Shown: piece after piece, positions 18,016 to 27,057 of the stretch | Layout: each line of letters starts with the position of its first letter | How positions within the stretch are numbered: the stretch's first letter is position 1 | NCBI GenBank assembly: GCA_030425685.1 | Contig: JAUIAD010000014.1 | Span: forward strand, 24,596-88,595 | Direction: 5' to 3' | DNA: 64,000 nt | Source of the DNA: Gammaproteobacteria bacterium | GTDB lineage: Bacteria; Pseudomonadota; Gammaproteobacteria; Coxiellales; Coxiellaceae | Made by a program: the position numbers and the translations under genes | The notes under the pieces: model-generated | The model's input: only the letters and a program-made list of their open reading frames with translations | Database searches by the model: none | Told to the model about the DNA's origin: nothing

Positions 18016-18107
18016 TATTTTACATAGTTGCAGGTGGTCAATTATGGTACGATTCGCGGCCTTACACATAAGATTTATTAGAAATTACTATAGGCCGGAG
18101 AAAAGAC

Positions 18108-18599
18108 ATGAGAAAATTAACTATCATATTCATGGGGTTAGCAGTATTGTCGCTAAGTGCGTGCAGCGCCTTTAAGCATGATATCGCCAAAATGCAAAAT
18201 AAGAACCTAGTGGTCAAAATGCCTAACGGTTCACCTGTTCATTACAATACGAATTTAACCCCGACCAGCAACTGGGGTTGTCATTCAGTAGGCCAATCAC
18301 AGCAATATGATTGGAAAAAGTTTCAACTTGATAGCAAACTGCATTTTGGCAGCCCAATGCAAAGCTTGGCTAAAAGTGGTGTTTCCTACCTTAGCAGCCA
18401 TGGGCTGAAAGCAAACTATATGAACCTGCGCATTCCTGAAGATAAGAAATTTAACTTAGGGGTTACTGGTGAGGTATTTTCTTGGGGACTAGGACCTAAG
18501 CAAATCGCCCACGTTGACTTTTACCAATGTAAAAAGATCAACCCAAGCCTTGATGCTGGTAACACGCAGCACGCATCTTATGGCGTTGACATTGAATAA
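18108..18599 (+). CDS. Predicted lipoprotein
   Basis: 163 aa, starting at ATG 18108 after a GGAGAA site. A signal peptide with lipobox LSAC (Cys at residue 19) predicts a lipid-anchored envelope protein. The mature part has two conserved-looking Cys (in NWGCHS and FYQCKK) that could form a disulfide, and a mixed beta-rich profile. No family recognised. It has its own promoter region and a shared terminator, so it is probably monocistronic. Confidence 0.85.
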   Translation: MRKLTIIFMGLAVLSLSACSAFKHDIAKMQNKNLVVKMPNGSPVHYNTNLTPTSNWGCHSVGQSQQYDWKKFQLDSKLHFGSPMQSLAKSGVSYLSSHGLKANYMNLRIPEDKKFNLGVTGEVFSWGLGPKQIAHVDFYQCKKINPSLDAGNTQHASYGVDIE

Positions 18600-18640
18600 T
18601 TAACAGTGGGGTTAAAGATAGCCCTGCGATAATTATTAGG

Positions 18641-18664
18641 CCCTAGCATCGCTAGGGCTGTTTT
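18641..18664. terminator. Bidirectional terminator between convergent genes
   Basis: Seven-bp stem CCCTAGC (18641-18647) / GCTAGGG (18651-18657) with loop ATC, then TGTTTT on the plus side. The TAG stop of the minus-strand gene (18652-18654) lies inside the right arm. Confidence 0.75.
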
Positions 18665-19968
18665 ACACCCACAACAATAAACCCACAATCCATCGCATCT
18701 TCAGGCCGATTGGCATTGGCTGCCTGCTCAAAAAACTTAACTCTATCCAATACTGACCGTTTACCCGGCTGACGATCATCTTCACATTCCCGCGCCGTTG
18801 ATTGCCCCGCTGAAAAAAATCCCGTAAGCGTTGATAGCAACCCTCCCTTATTAGCAACCGGGGCTGGTGGCACTTTATCCTTAGCTTCCTTAGCATCAGA
18901 CTTTTTAACGTTAGGGTTGCGCGCCCTCTTCTCAGCGTTAAGTTTTTTCATCATAAGCGCTTGCTTTTTCTTTTCTTTACTCAATTGCCTTTCACGCAAA
19001 GCAGCTTGGGATTTTGCAAGCTTCGCTGCTTGTAGCGCCTTCTGCGTTTCCTTTTTATGCTTAATCCGCTCTGCTTGTAACGCCTTTTGCTGCAATTGAT
19101 CCGCTTGCTGTTGTTGCAACACCATCACTTGCGAAGATTGCTTTCTTAAGTCCTTAAGTTGCTGCTCGTGTCTATCCTTTAATTTTTGTTCTTTCGCCAT
19201 AAACAGTTTAGTCGCCTTAGCCGTGGCCGACTTAAATATCCCAGATCCTTTATGTTTATCTGTAGCGATTGAAAGATTCGACTTAATAGCATCACATATA
19301 GCTAAAAAAGTGATGGTTCTTTTCTTAAAAGAAATGGATACAGTATGCGGCGCTAATACTGAGAGCTGAAACGTTTCAAAAGCGCGTTTAAAATTACTAA
19401 TAGCAAGGGGAAGATCATCATAAGCTGCCTGCGAAACAAATAGATGGTTATCAAATTTTCTTAATAAAATTTTCATTTGCTTGCTTAAATCAAGTTGCTT
19501 AAACTGACTATCTTTTTCGTATTTCCCTTCCAATAACATCCAAAATTGCCGCAGTGTGGCAAGATTTCCCGCCTGTAATAAGCAACGCTTTTTAAATTCC
19601 TTAGCATGTCTTTTAGAATACGATTGTGTATAGTATTCCTCTCTAAAAACCGGTTTTAACATTGTCGGCATATAATGAAACGGGGTATTCTTAGAAAAAT
19701 CTACGAAACAAGGGCAGGCATCATATTTACCCAGTAATAATACTATAAAATCTTTATATTTACCCACTTGAATAACAGCATCAACATCAGAATCACCACG
19801 TTCTTCTAACAGCTGATTTGCCCTCTGAGCAAAATAGCCCACTATATTGGTACCACTACTTTCACTTTCAGCATTAATATGATTATCCTTAAGAAACTCA
19901 GCCATCCCATTTTCAAATGATTGAACACTATTACTATCCGCTAGTGTTGCAAAGGCTTTATCTCGCAT
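18652..19968 (-). CDS. Coiled-coil orphan protein
   Basis: 438 aa. The N-terminal half (1-230) is mixed and unrecognised. Residues about 245-360 are a dense Lys/Gln/Ala coiled coil with many KA, QQ and LK heptads. The C-terminal 75 residues are Pro/Ser/Gly-rich and end in a hydrophobic strand. No signal peptide or membrane segment. Its size, orphan status and long coiled coil fit the profile of Dot/Icm-type effectors, but no catalytic motif is visible. Confidence 0.75.
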   Translation of the reverse strand: MRDKAFATLADSNSVQSFENGMAEFLKDNHINAESESSGTNIVGYFAQRANQLLEERGDSDVDAVIQVGKYKDFIVLLLGKYDACPCFVDFSKNTPFHYMPTMLKPVFREEYYTQSYSKRHAKEFKKRCLLQAGNLATLRQFWMLLEGKYEKDSQFKQLDLSKQMKILLRKFDNHLFVSQAAYDDLPLAISNFKRAFETFQLSVLAPHTVSISFKKRTITFLAICDAIKSNLSIATDKHKGSGIFKSATAKATKLFMAKEQKLKDRHEQQLKDLRKQSSQVMVLQQQQADQLQQKALQAERIKHKKETQKALQAAKLAKSQAALRERQLSKEKKKQALMMKKLNAEKRARNPNVKKSDAKEAKDKVPPAPVANKGGLLSTLTGFFSAGQSTARECEDDRQPGKRSVLDRVKFFEQAANANRPEDAMDCGFIVVGVKQP

Positions 19969-20326
19969 ACAAAAAACTCCCCAAATAATATAAAAAATTA
20001 AATCTAAAAATATTGTATATCTTGAGTCGACTAAAAATAGTATTTATAGACGCTGATAAGTGACTGAGTGAATTTCTGGGTAAATACTAGAGCAAGTCTA
20101 TTTAGAACGCAAGGCGCATAACAAATACAAATCGACATACAGACTGATATCCTCAGCATCATGACTGATACTTGTATGCAATAGACATTAATAAATTTAT
20201 TTACAACAGCCCTAACAATTGTTTTGAGCCACCTCAAAAAATACATAGCAATGTCACGAGCTAGATAAAACCTGGTCTTTTAATGCCCACTCGACATACA
20301 CCCAATCTAAAAGTTACTATAATCAA
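19969..20326. other. Intergenic divergent region, nothing identified
   Basis: 358 bp of AT-rich sequence between the divergent coiled-coil and outer-membrane genes. A 71-codon open frame on the minus strand has no ribosome site and looks random. No clear operator or hairpin. Confidence 0.4.
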
Positions 20327-21319
20327 ATGAATATTAGTCTCGGTATCCTTTCAATACTTTTATTTATAGTTTGCAGCGAAAACACTTTCGCCTACGAAAA
20401 GATTGTTGGCCCCTGGACAACGGGACCGCTGGTTTCACCTAATGGCAAAACAATTCCCAAAGGCTATACCAATGTACAGCCCTACTATTCCATTTCTCAA
20501 AGCAACACAATTTATAACGATCACTGGCGCAGAGTTCCGGCTCCTTTTAGTGAAACAAGCTGCCCGAATATCGAGCTCATTCAGGGATTAGCCAAGCGCC
20601 TAGATATTGAAACGGATATCCCCTATGAGTTTAATAAATCCATGGGGCAAGCAGGAAAAGGCTGGGATGATATCACCATGAAGCTAGGCTACCAGTTAAT
20701 CGACTCGATAAAAAATAGCGCAATACCAAATCTGCGTGTTTGGTTGCAAGAAAAATTTCCCAGCGGACGCTACCAGCATTTAAGTCCTTACAAAGAAGGC
20801 ACTGACGCAACAGGAGATGGCACCTACCAAACCAGTATTGGTGGCACCTTTCAACAAACGTATCGTATGAGTGATGGGCGCTATTTAATTGCTTACCTAT
20901 CATTAGTCTACCGACTACCCGCCAAAACAAAAGTAGTCGGCTTTAATACCTATGGCGGCGGCTTTGGCACCAACGGTACCGTTGAGCCTGGCAATAAAGT
21001 TTTTATTGACCTTGCCTTTGAATATACCTTAACCCAAAACTGGGTAAGTGCCATTGATATTATTTTTAATTCACAAGATAAAACAACTTTTCAGGGAATA
21101 CCTGGCCTCAATGCCGATAAGACTATCGCCACTGTTGGTGATGGCAAAGAAAGGCTATTGAGCCTAGTACCCGCCATTGAATACAATTTTAATTCTCACT
21201 GGGGCATTATTGCTGGCACTTGGTTTGTTTATGCTGGAAGAAATCAAGATGACTTTGCGGCGTTTTCAGTTTCGATTAACTACTATGGGCGATCGCCGCT
21301 GATAGATGATAGTTTATAA
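20327..21319 (+). CDS. Outer-membrane beta-barrel transporter-like protein
   Basis: 330 aa with a signal peptide ending near ENTFA/YEK. The C-terminal half has the signature of the putative MetA-pathway/phenol-degradation transporter family: DLAFEYTLTQNWVSAIDIIF, then PAIEYNFNSHWGIIAGTW and a C-terminal aromatic strand FSVSINYYG. Members are thought to be outer-membrane barrels that move small hydrophobic molecules. The start at 20327 lacks a good Shine-Dalgarno, but the signal peptide fits it. No linked catabolic genes are present. Confidence 0.65.
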   Translation: MNISLGILSILLFIVCSENTFAYEKIVGPWTTGPLVSPNGKTIPKGYTNVQPYYSISQSNTIYNDHWRRVPAPFSETSCPNIELIQGLAKRLDIETDIPYEFNKSMGQAGKGWDDITMKLGYQLIDSIKNSAIPNLRVWLQEKFPSGRYQHLSPYKEGTDATGDGTYQTSIGGTFQQTYRMSDGRYLIAYLSLVYRLPAKTKVVGFNTYGGGFGTNGTVEPGNKVFIDLAFEYTLTQNWVSAIDIIFNSQDKTTFQGIPGLNADKTIATVGDGKERLLSLVPAIEYNFNSHWGIIAGTWFVYAGRNQDDFAAFSVSINYYGRSPLIDDSL

Positions 21320-21420
21320 ACGATGGACCTTCTCAGCTTTCTGTTCAGCCAGTGATTTTATATGCGCGCGCTTGATCAGTTTTTTATTTGCAGTAAAAAA
21401 TAAACCTCTATTATTAGGAC

Positions 21421-21720
21421 TTACGCATTGACAGAAGGCCCATAACTTGCATTCCCCAGAATAAAGCTACGAATAGTAGCAACAAATAAGTCACGTTGCA
21501 CTTCATACCAATGCGAAATAGTTTCATCTATTCGCATACACTCTAGCCTGAAAAAGCCTTTCAGTGGACAAAACACATAGTTATTTATTTGATGTTCCTT
21601 TAGCACTTGGAATTTTTCAATGTTGCAAACTTGCTTTATTGCACGATGATAGCGTTCGATGCTCCAATGCGCTGCTTTGATTTGGTCAGCATATCCGTGC
21701 CTCGATAAAAATAAATGCAC
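21421..21720 (-). pseudogene. C-terminal fragment of a DDE transposase
   Basis: About 100 codons carrying AHWSIERYHRAIKQVCNIEKF and the following NNYVF...FFRLE pattern, which match the end of IS701-like DDE transposases (the Glu of the triad in IERYHR). The N-terminal two thirds are absent, and no terminal repeats are evident. The frame extends slightly upstream without a start codon. An old insertion-sequence remnant in the gap between 21320 and 21910. Confidence 0.7.
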
Positions 21721-21866
21721 TTTATCATTTATTTTTCTACACGTCAGTCATGATTTAGCATTTTAGCGCTTTCTATAAGCCCTATGCTTTTTCAAATTAG
21801 ATTAACTATTATAGGCGATTAACACTGATAGATGACGATTGATTAACTGAAACTATAAGTTAAAGT

Positions 21867-21890
21867 AAGGGCACAACATTCTGCGCCCTT
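21867..21890. terminator. Hairpin after the orphan gene at 21911
   Basis: AAGGGC / GCCCTT arms around a 12-nt loop, placed just past the stop of the minus-strand gene. The T tract on that side is weak. Confidence 0.4.
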
Positions 21891-21910
21891 TATATTTAAA
21901 TTTATAAACA

Positions 21911-23191
21911 TTATTTGTTGAATGTTGCCGCACAAGCAATAACCGCACACTCAACAGGCCAAAATACGCCAGCAGCTGTAGCAATTGCTGCATTTTTAGC
22001 AAATATACCGCAAGCGCTTGCGCTACCATCCATGCTGTCATAGCTACTACGATCTTGATCATTTTGTAGAAAACAAAAAGTCCCGCAACCCATTAAAAAG
22101 GCCACACCGCCGTAAATAGGAAGACCTATTTTTACAAAACCATCAATAAATCCATTAGCTGCTGCTTTCCAATTAAGGCAACTGACAAATTCAGCATCCA
22201 CAGCATTTTGCTCACCTAAGCAATTAGTTGCAGCGCCATCAGTAGCATACATTACCAGCTGTCCCGCGTAAGAGGCTCCCCCATAGGAGCTTGAAGCACT
22301 AAGCGGGCAGGATTGCTTATTAAAACCAGCCGCAGGTAGTGTCTGACAAACAATATCTAATAATTTTTCGCCCGGGAAACAATGTGTTAAACCGTGCTCA
22401 AGCGAAAGAGAGGGTTTACCACCAGGGATGGAAAACACAAAACGTGATGCTTCGGCGATTAGCTGCGTTCCATTGTTAAGCCGACCTTCAATGCAGAAAA
22501 AGGGATGACCATTACATAAATTTGACGGCCCTTTACCGATAGTAATGGAGTATGGACAGTCAGGCGTCGCAAAGGTCCGTGGCAATGAATTATTTCTTGC
22601 AGTTTCTAACAATAAAGAAGTGTCGCTATCATTGCTATTTTCTAAAACCTCATCTAATTGTGGATCATCTTTAATACTGCGGCAAAAGCTTTTAAAAAAA
22701 CCTTCTTCTAATACTGAAGATCCTTTTAACCACTCGGTAATATATTCAAGAATTTCAGCTTTACTTCCTTGCAAGGATGTTGCAGAAGCTGTTGCACCAG
22801 TAATTTTACTTGCTAAAGTCGAAGCCGCATTACTAATCCCATTCCACATTTTTGACAAGAAAGATTTCGCTGTTTGCAGGTCATAAATACTATCAGGGAT
22901 ATGAGCTTCTAACTCACCATTGGCTAGTGTTTTTATAAGCCCCTTTGATAACAACTGCTTATAGACAATAACAGTTAATGCGCTCCATAATTCAGGCGTA
23001 AATAAATTTATAGGATGATTATCACCGAAGCCATATTGGGGGATATTATCCTCTTTGTACGAGACTGTAACTGCAGTGGTATTTGGTTGGGCTGTTGCAT
23101 AAGCAATGGCCATTTGCGTCATCATAAAAAATGGATTGCTTTGTGCTGCTGTGGTGGTTAGCGCTGTGCTATTTGCGTTAAATACTCTCAT
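21911..23191 (-). CDS. Orphan protein with C-terminal membrane segment
   Basis: 426 aa, no family recognised. The N-terminus is Ala/Thr-rich without a signal peptide. Residues about 110-180 are helical. The C-terminal half is rich in Cys (about 12 residues) and Gly, with a hydrophobic region GLPIYGGVAFLMGCGTFCF (about 358-376) and a second one at the C-terminus. It is preceded at 172-249 bp by the paired 13-bp palindromes found upstream of two other orphan genes (39573, 43232), suggesting co-regulation. Function unknown; effector candidate. Confidence 0.7.
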   Translation of the reverse strand: MRVFNANSTALTTTAAQSNPFFMMTQMAIAYATAQPNTTAVTVSYKEDNIPQYGFGDNHPINLFTPELWSALTVIVYKQLLSKGLIKTLANGELEAHIPDSIYDLQTAKSFLSKMWNGISNAASTLASKITGATASATSLQGSKAEILEYITEWLKGSSVLEEGFFKSFCRSIKDDPQLDEVLENSNDSDTSLLLETARNNSLPRTFATPDCPYSITIGKGPSNLCNGHPFFCIEGRLNNGTQLIAEASRFVFSIPGGKPSLSLEHGLTHCFPGEKLLDIVCQTLPAAGFNKQSCPLSASSSYGGASYAGQLVMYATDGAATNCLGEQNAVDAEFVSCLNWKAAANGFIDGFVKIGLPIYGGVAFLMGCGTFCFLQNDQDRSSYDSMDGSASACGIFAKNAAIATAAGVFWPVECAVIACAATFNK

Positions 23192-23362
23192 TTAGACCTC
23201 TATTATCAAGTGATTTTTACTAGAAAACACCCTATCACTAACTTATTAAATTAATATTAACTAGAATTTTTTTTTGATAAAATTAATTCTCACTTAAGCT
23301 TATATGCAGACCAACCAATAGATGGAGTGCAGTTTACCAAAAGATGGAGGGGGTTTTTATTT

Positions 23363-23440
23363 CTAACATTATTAGATATAAATAAATAATTTTATATGAA
23401 CTAACAAGATAGATCGTATGCCATTTTCTAACATTGTTAG
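23363..23440. promoter_or_regulatory. Paired 13-bp palindromes, site pair A
   Basis: CTAACATTATTAG at 23363-23375 and CTAACATTGTTAG at 23428-23440, centres 65 bp apart, in the 424-bp divergent gap between the orphan gene (start 23191) and the SDR gene (start 23616). Same motif and spacing as at 39694-39771 and 42996-43072. Also in this gap, a short sequence at about 23311-23336 is imperfectly repeated at 23598-23624, next to the SDR start. Confidence 0.6.
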
Positions 23441-23615
23441 CAAAGACAATCGACTTTAATGGATGCGATTAATTCCACCAGGTAGACAGCAGATGGTCAG
23501 CCTGGAATAATAACTTTTAAGAATCAAGTTTTAAACATTGGCTAGTAACAGAAAAATTCTCACTAACCCTGTAGAATTTACCTAACCCCTATAAACTCAC
23601 CAAACAATAAATGGA

Positions 23616-24395
23616 ATGCACTTTATGGACCTAAACCTTAACAATAGAAACATCTTAATTACCGGCGGCAGTCGTGGCATTGGCCTAGAGATTGCCAAGA
23701 GCTTTGCTAAAGAAGGCGCTAACATCGCCATTTGTGGGCGACAACAAGGCGACCTTGATAAAGCCATTACTGCTTTACAACCCCATCAAGTCACCGTCCT
23801 TGCTGATAGTGTTGATATTGCCGATAAGACTCTCTATCAAGAGTGGATTAACAAAGTCGCCGATAATCTAGGCGGCATAGATTGCTTTATTGCTAACGCT
23901 TCCGCATTTGGTATGGAACCTACCGAAGAGAACTGGCACAAAGAGTTTGAGGTTGATCTCATGGGTTTGGTACACGGCGTTGAAACGGCACTACCCTATT
24001 TAACTAAATCATCACTAGCGTCCATTCTCGCCATTGCGAGCGTTTCTGCCATTGAAACAGGCATAGGTAAGGTCGATATTCGCCCCTACAATGCCATAAA
24101 AGCGGCAGTCATCAATTATAGTAAATCATTAGCACGTCAATATGCATCTCACGCTATTCGTTGCAATGTTATTTGCCCAGGCATTATTGATTTTCCCGGC
24201 GGGATGTGGCAAAGCGTTAAAGCCGAAGATCCGCAACGCTATAAAGAAAGACTAGAATCTATCCCATTAAAACGCATGGGCACACCAGCGGATATTGCTA
24301 GCACCGCTTGCTTCCTAGCCAGCGAGCATGCCAGCTATATTACCGGCGCTAACATAGTTATCGATGGCGGACTTTCGCGCAAGGTTCATTATTAG
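23616..24395 (+). CDS. SDR-family NAD(P)-dependent oxidoreductase
   Basis: 259 aa; ATG 23616, with a second in-frame ATG at 23625 that may be the true start. The Rossmann motif ITGGSRGIG (15-23), the NAG-like IANAS (about 92-96), a catalytic Ser near 142-144, Y158 and K162 and the PG motif (CPGIIDFPGG) are all in place. The closest well-known relatives are 3-oxoacyl-ACP reductase/2-deoxy-gluconate-type dehydrogenases, but the substrate cannot be read from sequence. Cytoplasmic. It is followed closely by the carbonic anhydrase gene in the same direction (77 bp gap). Confidence 0.88.
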   Translation: MHFMDLNLNNRNILITGGSRGIGLEIAKSFAKEGANIAICGRQQGDLDKAITALQPHQVTVLADSVDIADKTLYQEWINKVADNLGGIDCFIANASAFGMEPTEENWHKEFEVDLMGLVHGVETALPYLTKSSLASILAIASVSAIETGIGKVDIRPYNAIKAAVINYSKSLARQYASHAIRCNVICPGIIDFPGGMWQSVKAEDPQRYKERLESIPLKRMGTPADIASTACFLASEHASYITGANIVIDGGLSRKVHY

Positions 24396-24472
24396 TGGAT
24401 CTACAAACAGGTTCATTTTCTGTTATCATTATCGTTAGTGTCGAGAGTTAATCATAGATAAAGGAATAGCTA

Positions 24473-25213
24473 ATGAAATTAAAAGGATTTATTGCACTGT
24501 CGTTCGCACTGGCTTTATTTAACCCATGCTGGGCAAACTCTCCCTCTAGAGCGCTGCTAGCCAAGCAACAGGCAAAACTAACCCCCCAAGAAGTACTATT
24601 ACGCTTAAAAAAAGGTAATGAACGCTTTGTTGAAGCGCGCAAAAAGTATCGCAATCATGTAAAAGATGGTCAACTCACCGCCCGCAAAGGACAGCACCCC
24701 ATGGCTATTATCTTTAATTGTGTTGACTCACGCAGTATTGCCAACTTTTTATTTGATGAAGGCATCGGCAATATGTTTGTCGCACGCGTTGCTGGCAATG
24801 TGGTTGATAAAAATATTATTGGTAGCATGGATTTTGCCACTTACTTTGCCAATGCAAGATTGATTGTAGTAATGGGACATACGCATTGTGGCGCTGTAGC
24901 TGCTGCATGCCAAAATGTGCAAACTTACTCTGCTGACTTAACCCACCTTATTAAACAAATTCAACCCGCTATTCCTACCGTTAAAAAAGAAGAAGGAAAA
25001 GCCTTTGACTGCGATAACCCAAAAACCATTGACGCTATCGCGCGACAAAACGTTATTGTGCAAATCCGGCGGATATTAGCGAGCAGTAAAAAAATAAGAA
25101 CCTTAATCAAAGAAAAACAACTAATGATTGTTGGCGCTATGCATAACATAAAAACTGGCAAAGTGCTGTTTTTTGATCCTAATGGAAATGATATCCATAA
25201 CCAACAGGGCTAA
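24473..25213 (+). CDS. Beta-class carbonic anhydrase, exported
   Basis: 246 aa. Zinc ligands and dyad of the beta class are present: C83-x-D85-x-R87 (CVDSR) and H136-x2-C139 (HTHCG). It catalyses CO2 hydration to bicarbonate. Unlike the common cytoplasmic Can/CynT enzymes it starts with a clear signal peptide (MKLKGFIALS... cleavage after CWA, about residue 21), so it should act in the periplasm. A GGAAT-type ribosome site precedes ATG 24473. Confidence 0.9.
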   Translation: MKLKGFIALSFALALFNPCWANSPSRALLAKQQAKLTPQEVLLRLKKGNERFVEARKKYRNHVKDGQLTARKGQHPMAIIFNCVDSRSIANFLFDEGIGNMFVARVAGNVVDKNIIGSMDFATYFANARLIVVMGHTHCGAVAAACQNVQTYSADLTHLIKQIQPAIPTVKKEEGKAFDCDNPKTIDAIARQNVIVQIRRILASSKKIRTLIKEKQLMIVGAMHNIKTGKVLFFDPNGNDIHNQQG

Positions 25214-25235
25214 ATTCACAATAGCAATATAGATA

Positions 25236-25261
25236 GGCGCCGAAAGTTTTCCTTAGGCGCC
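25236..25261. terminator. GGCGCC hairpin between convergent genes
   Basis: Two GGCGCC blocks separated by 14 nt can pair into a strong 6-bp GC stem between the convergent carbonic anhydrase and 109-aa genes. There is no long T tract, so terminator function is only probable. Confidence 0.4.
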
Positions 25262-25314
25262 CCTTAGGCTTTGACACAGAATATTTCTAATCTTTGCTGC
25301 CTAATATAATACTT

Positions 25315-25644
25315 CTATAGAGATGGCACTTCCCTATTTTCTCGTTCTGTAGACAGACCCTTTATTTTTTTTGCATTTTCTATTATAGCACTAGCAATCG
25401 ATGGTTCTATCCAACGAATAGAATTATTCGTTGCGTATTTTACCATTAATTTTTCTCCCATTTTTACAAGCTCACAACACTTCTCTGTAACTCTGCTCTC
25501 TACGCTACCTGCTTTCTTAATGCTTTTAAGGTAATCTATTAGAAAATTATTAATGCTAACGGCAACTGATGGAGCAACCCTGCTCTCTTTAATTTTATTA
25601 CAATCATCTAGAAACTGATGAGTAGGGGTGTACTTACTAAACAT
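25315..25644 (-). CDS. Small hypothetical protein
   Basis: 109 aa, helical, charged, without signal peptide or membrane segment. No motif recognised. The frame is closed at both ends and is not a shadow of another gene. The ribosome site is weak, so confidence is moderate. Confidence 0.45.
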   Translation of the reverse strand: MFSKYTPTHQFLDDCNKIKESRVAPSVAVSINNFLIDYLKSIKKAGSVESRVTEKCCELVKMGEKLMVKYATNNSIRWIEPSIASAIIENAKKIKGLSTERENREVPSL

Positions 25645-26044
25645 ATTACTCGCCTCTTTACTTTTATATCAATTAATAGCACCCTGCTTCCATCTTGTCA
25701 TAAAACCGTAGTTTCTCAATTACGCGAAAGCCCCGCCAATTCTGATGGGACTCTACCCCAATCAGGAACGAAAAACACAGCAAAAGTGCGAAACTACCAT
25801 CAAAGTCCGTTTTCCTTTGCCAGCAATCTTATAGGGCTAAACACAAAGACTCATCAGTATAAAAGAGCCGATTTTTGCGGATATACCTTACAAATTGCTC
25901 TTTATTTGATCTTCATAAGTTAAGTATTTAGCAGGCTAGACTTACCGCGTGCAAAACAAGGTGTTTTTTCTCTTTTATTTATCAGTAAGAATTGAGTAAA
26001 ATGCGCAGCAGTGATGATTTAAACACTTTTAATTATGCAAAAAT
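25645..26044. other. Intergenic region without a supported gene
   Basis: 400 bp upstream of the LuxR-type gene. A plus-strand open frame (25618-25923, 101 codons) overlaps the start of the minus-strand gene, has no ribosome site and an odd composition; it may be insertion-sequence debris. Nothing else identified. Confidence 0.3.
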
Positions 26045-26971
26045 ATGAACAATCTAAAAGACTACATCCTTCCAATGACATCCGCTGAGAATGCAAAAGA
26101 AATATATAAAAAAGTGGTTTCATGGGCATTTGAAAAACCGCTCGTTTCAACTTTACCACAAGCGGTTGAAAGCGCAACCTACGCAGAGCAACTAGAAGGT
26201 ATCCTTAAACCGCTACGCCTAGAATATAATATCAACGGCTTTGTTCATACTAGATTTTTTCCTTTTAGTAAAACGTGCATTTCCATTGGTAGTCATAGTG
26301 AGTGGAGTCGATATTTTTACAAAAATAAGCTCAATCTCTATGGGATGCTAAACAAAAATCTAAGCATTTTTTCGGGAAACTACACCTTCTTGGATAATGT
26401 CCCTAAAGATTCAGTGATCTATCAAAAAGTTTATAAACATGCTGAAGAGAAATTTGATTTATGCCATGGAGTTCTCATGGTACAACTAGGTATTAACTAT
26501 ATTGATGCATTTGTTTTCTACGTGCCTAAATCTGAATGGCATTTTAATGCTGTTTTTTTAGAAAATATTAACGAGTTTAAACGATTTATTCGCATTTATA
26601 AATCTGAAAAACGAGAGCTCATTAACGATGTAATAAAACACTTAAGGCACCCATTTTATTTGAAAGATACTCGTTTAGAGATTTTAGATTTTAACCCAAC
26701 CTACAAAAAAGCCATACCCGTTAACTGTAAAAATTACTATCTTGAAGAAGCCAAGATTACGCTTTCTAGCCGTGAAATTGAAGTTCTGTGGATGACTTGT
26801 AATGGCAACACCGCTAAAGAAACAGCGATAAAACTAGGATTATCTTACAGAACGGTTGAACATTACCTAGCTGTCATTCGTCAAAAGTTTGCGTGCCGTT
26901 CGAAGCCAGAGCTGCTTGCAAAGATTAAAAAAGAAAATATGCTAGAGGTCCTAGAAGATCTTTTTTGCTAA
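26045..26971 (+). CDS. LuxR-family transcriptional regulator
   Basis: 308 aa. The C-terminal LuxR/GerE HTH (about 238-300) has LSSREIEVLWMTCNGNTAKETAIKLGLSYRTVEHYLAVI, very like the regulator at 3761. The N-terminal 200 residues form an uncharacterised sensor domain that is reminiscent in length and pattern of autoinducer-binding domains, but it lacks a clear set of the invariant Trp/Asp residues. No luxI-type synthase is visible nearby, so it would be an orphan (solo) LuxR. It is adjacent to the effector-like run 27058-31118, which it might control; this is inference from position only. Confidence 0.85.
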   Translation: MNNLKDYILPMTSAENAKEIYKKVVSWAFEKPLVSTLPQAVESATYAEQLEGILKPLRLEYNINGFVHTRFFPFSKTCISIGSHSEWSRYFYKNKLNLYGMLNKNLSIFSGNYTFLDNVPKDSVIYQKVYKHAEEKFDLCHGVLMVQLGINYIDAFVFYVPKSEWHFNAVFLENINEFKRFIRIYKSEKRELINDVIKHLRHPFYLKDTRLEILDFNPTYKKAIPVNCKNYYLEEAKITLSSREIEVLWMTCNGNTAKETAIKLGLSYRTVEHYLAVIRQKFACRSKPELLAKIKKENMLEVLEDLFC

Positions 26972-27057
26972 TACTTAGCGCGCTACCCTTCCTTATAAAC
27001 CATATTAATAATGCCAGATTATAAAAAAGGGTGGCGCAACCGACAGGCTAGTTTCCT

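Noticed and set aside
25618..25923. 101-codon open frame on the plus strand
   Set aside because: No ribosome site, overlaps the start of the minus-strand 109-aa gene, composition not like a functional protein.
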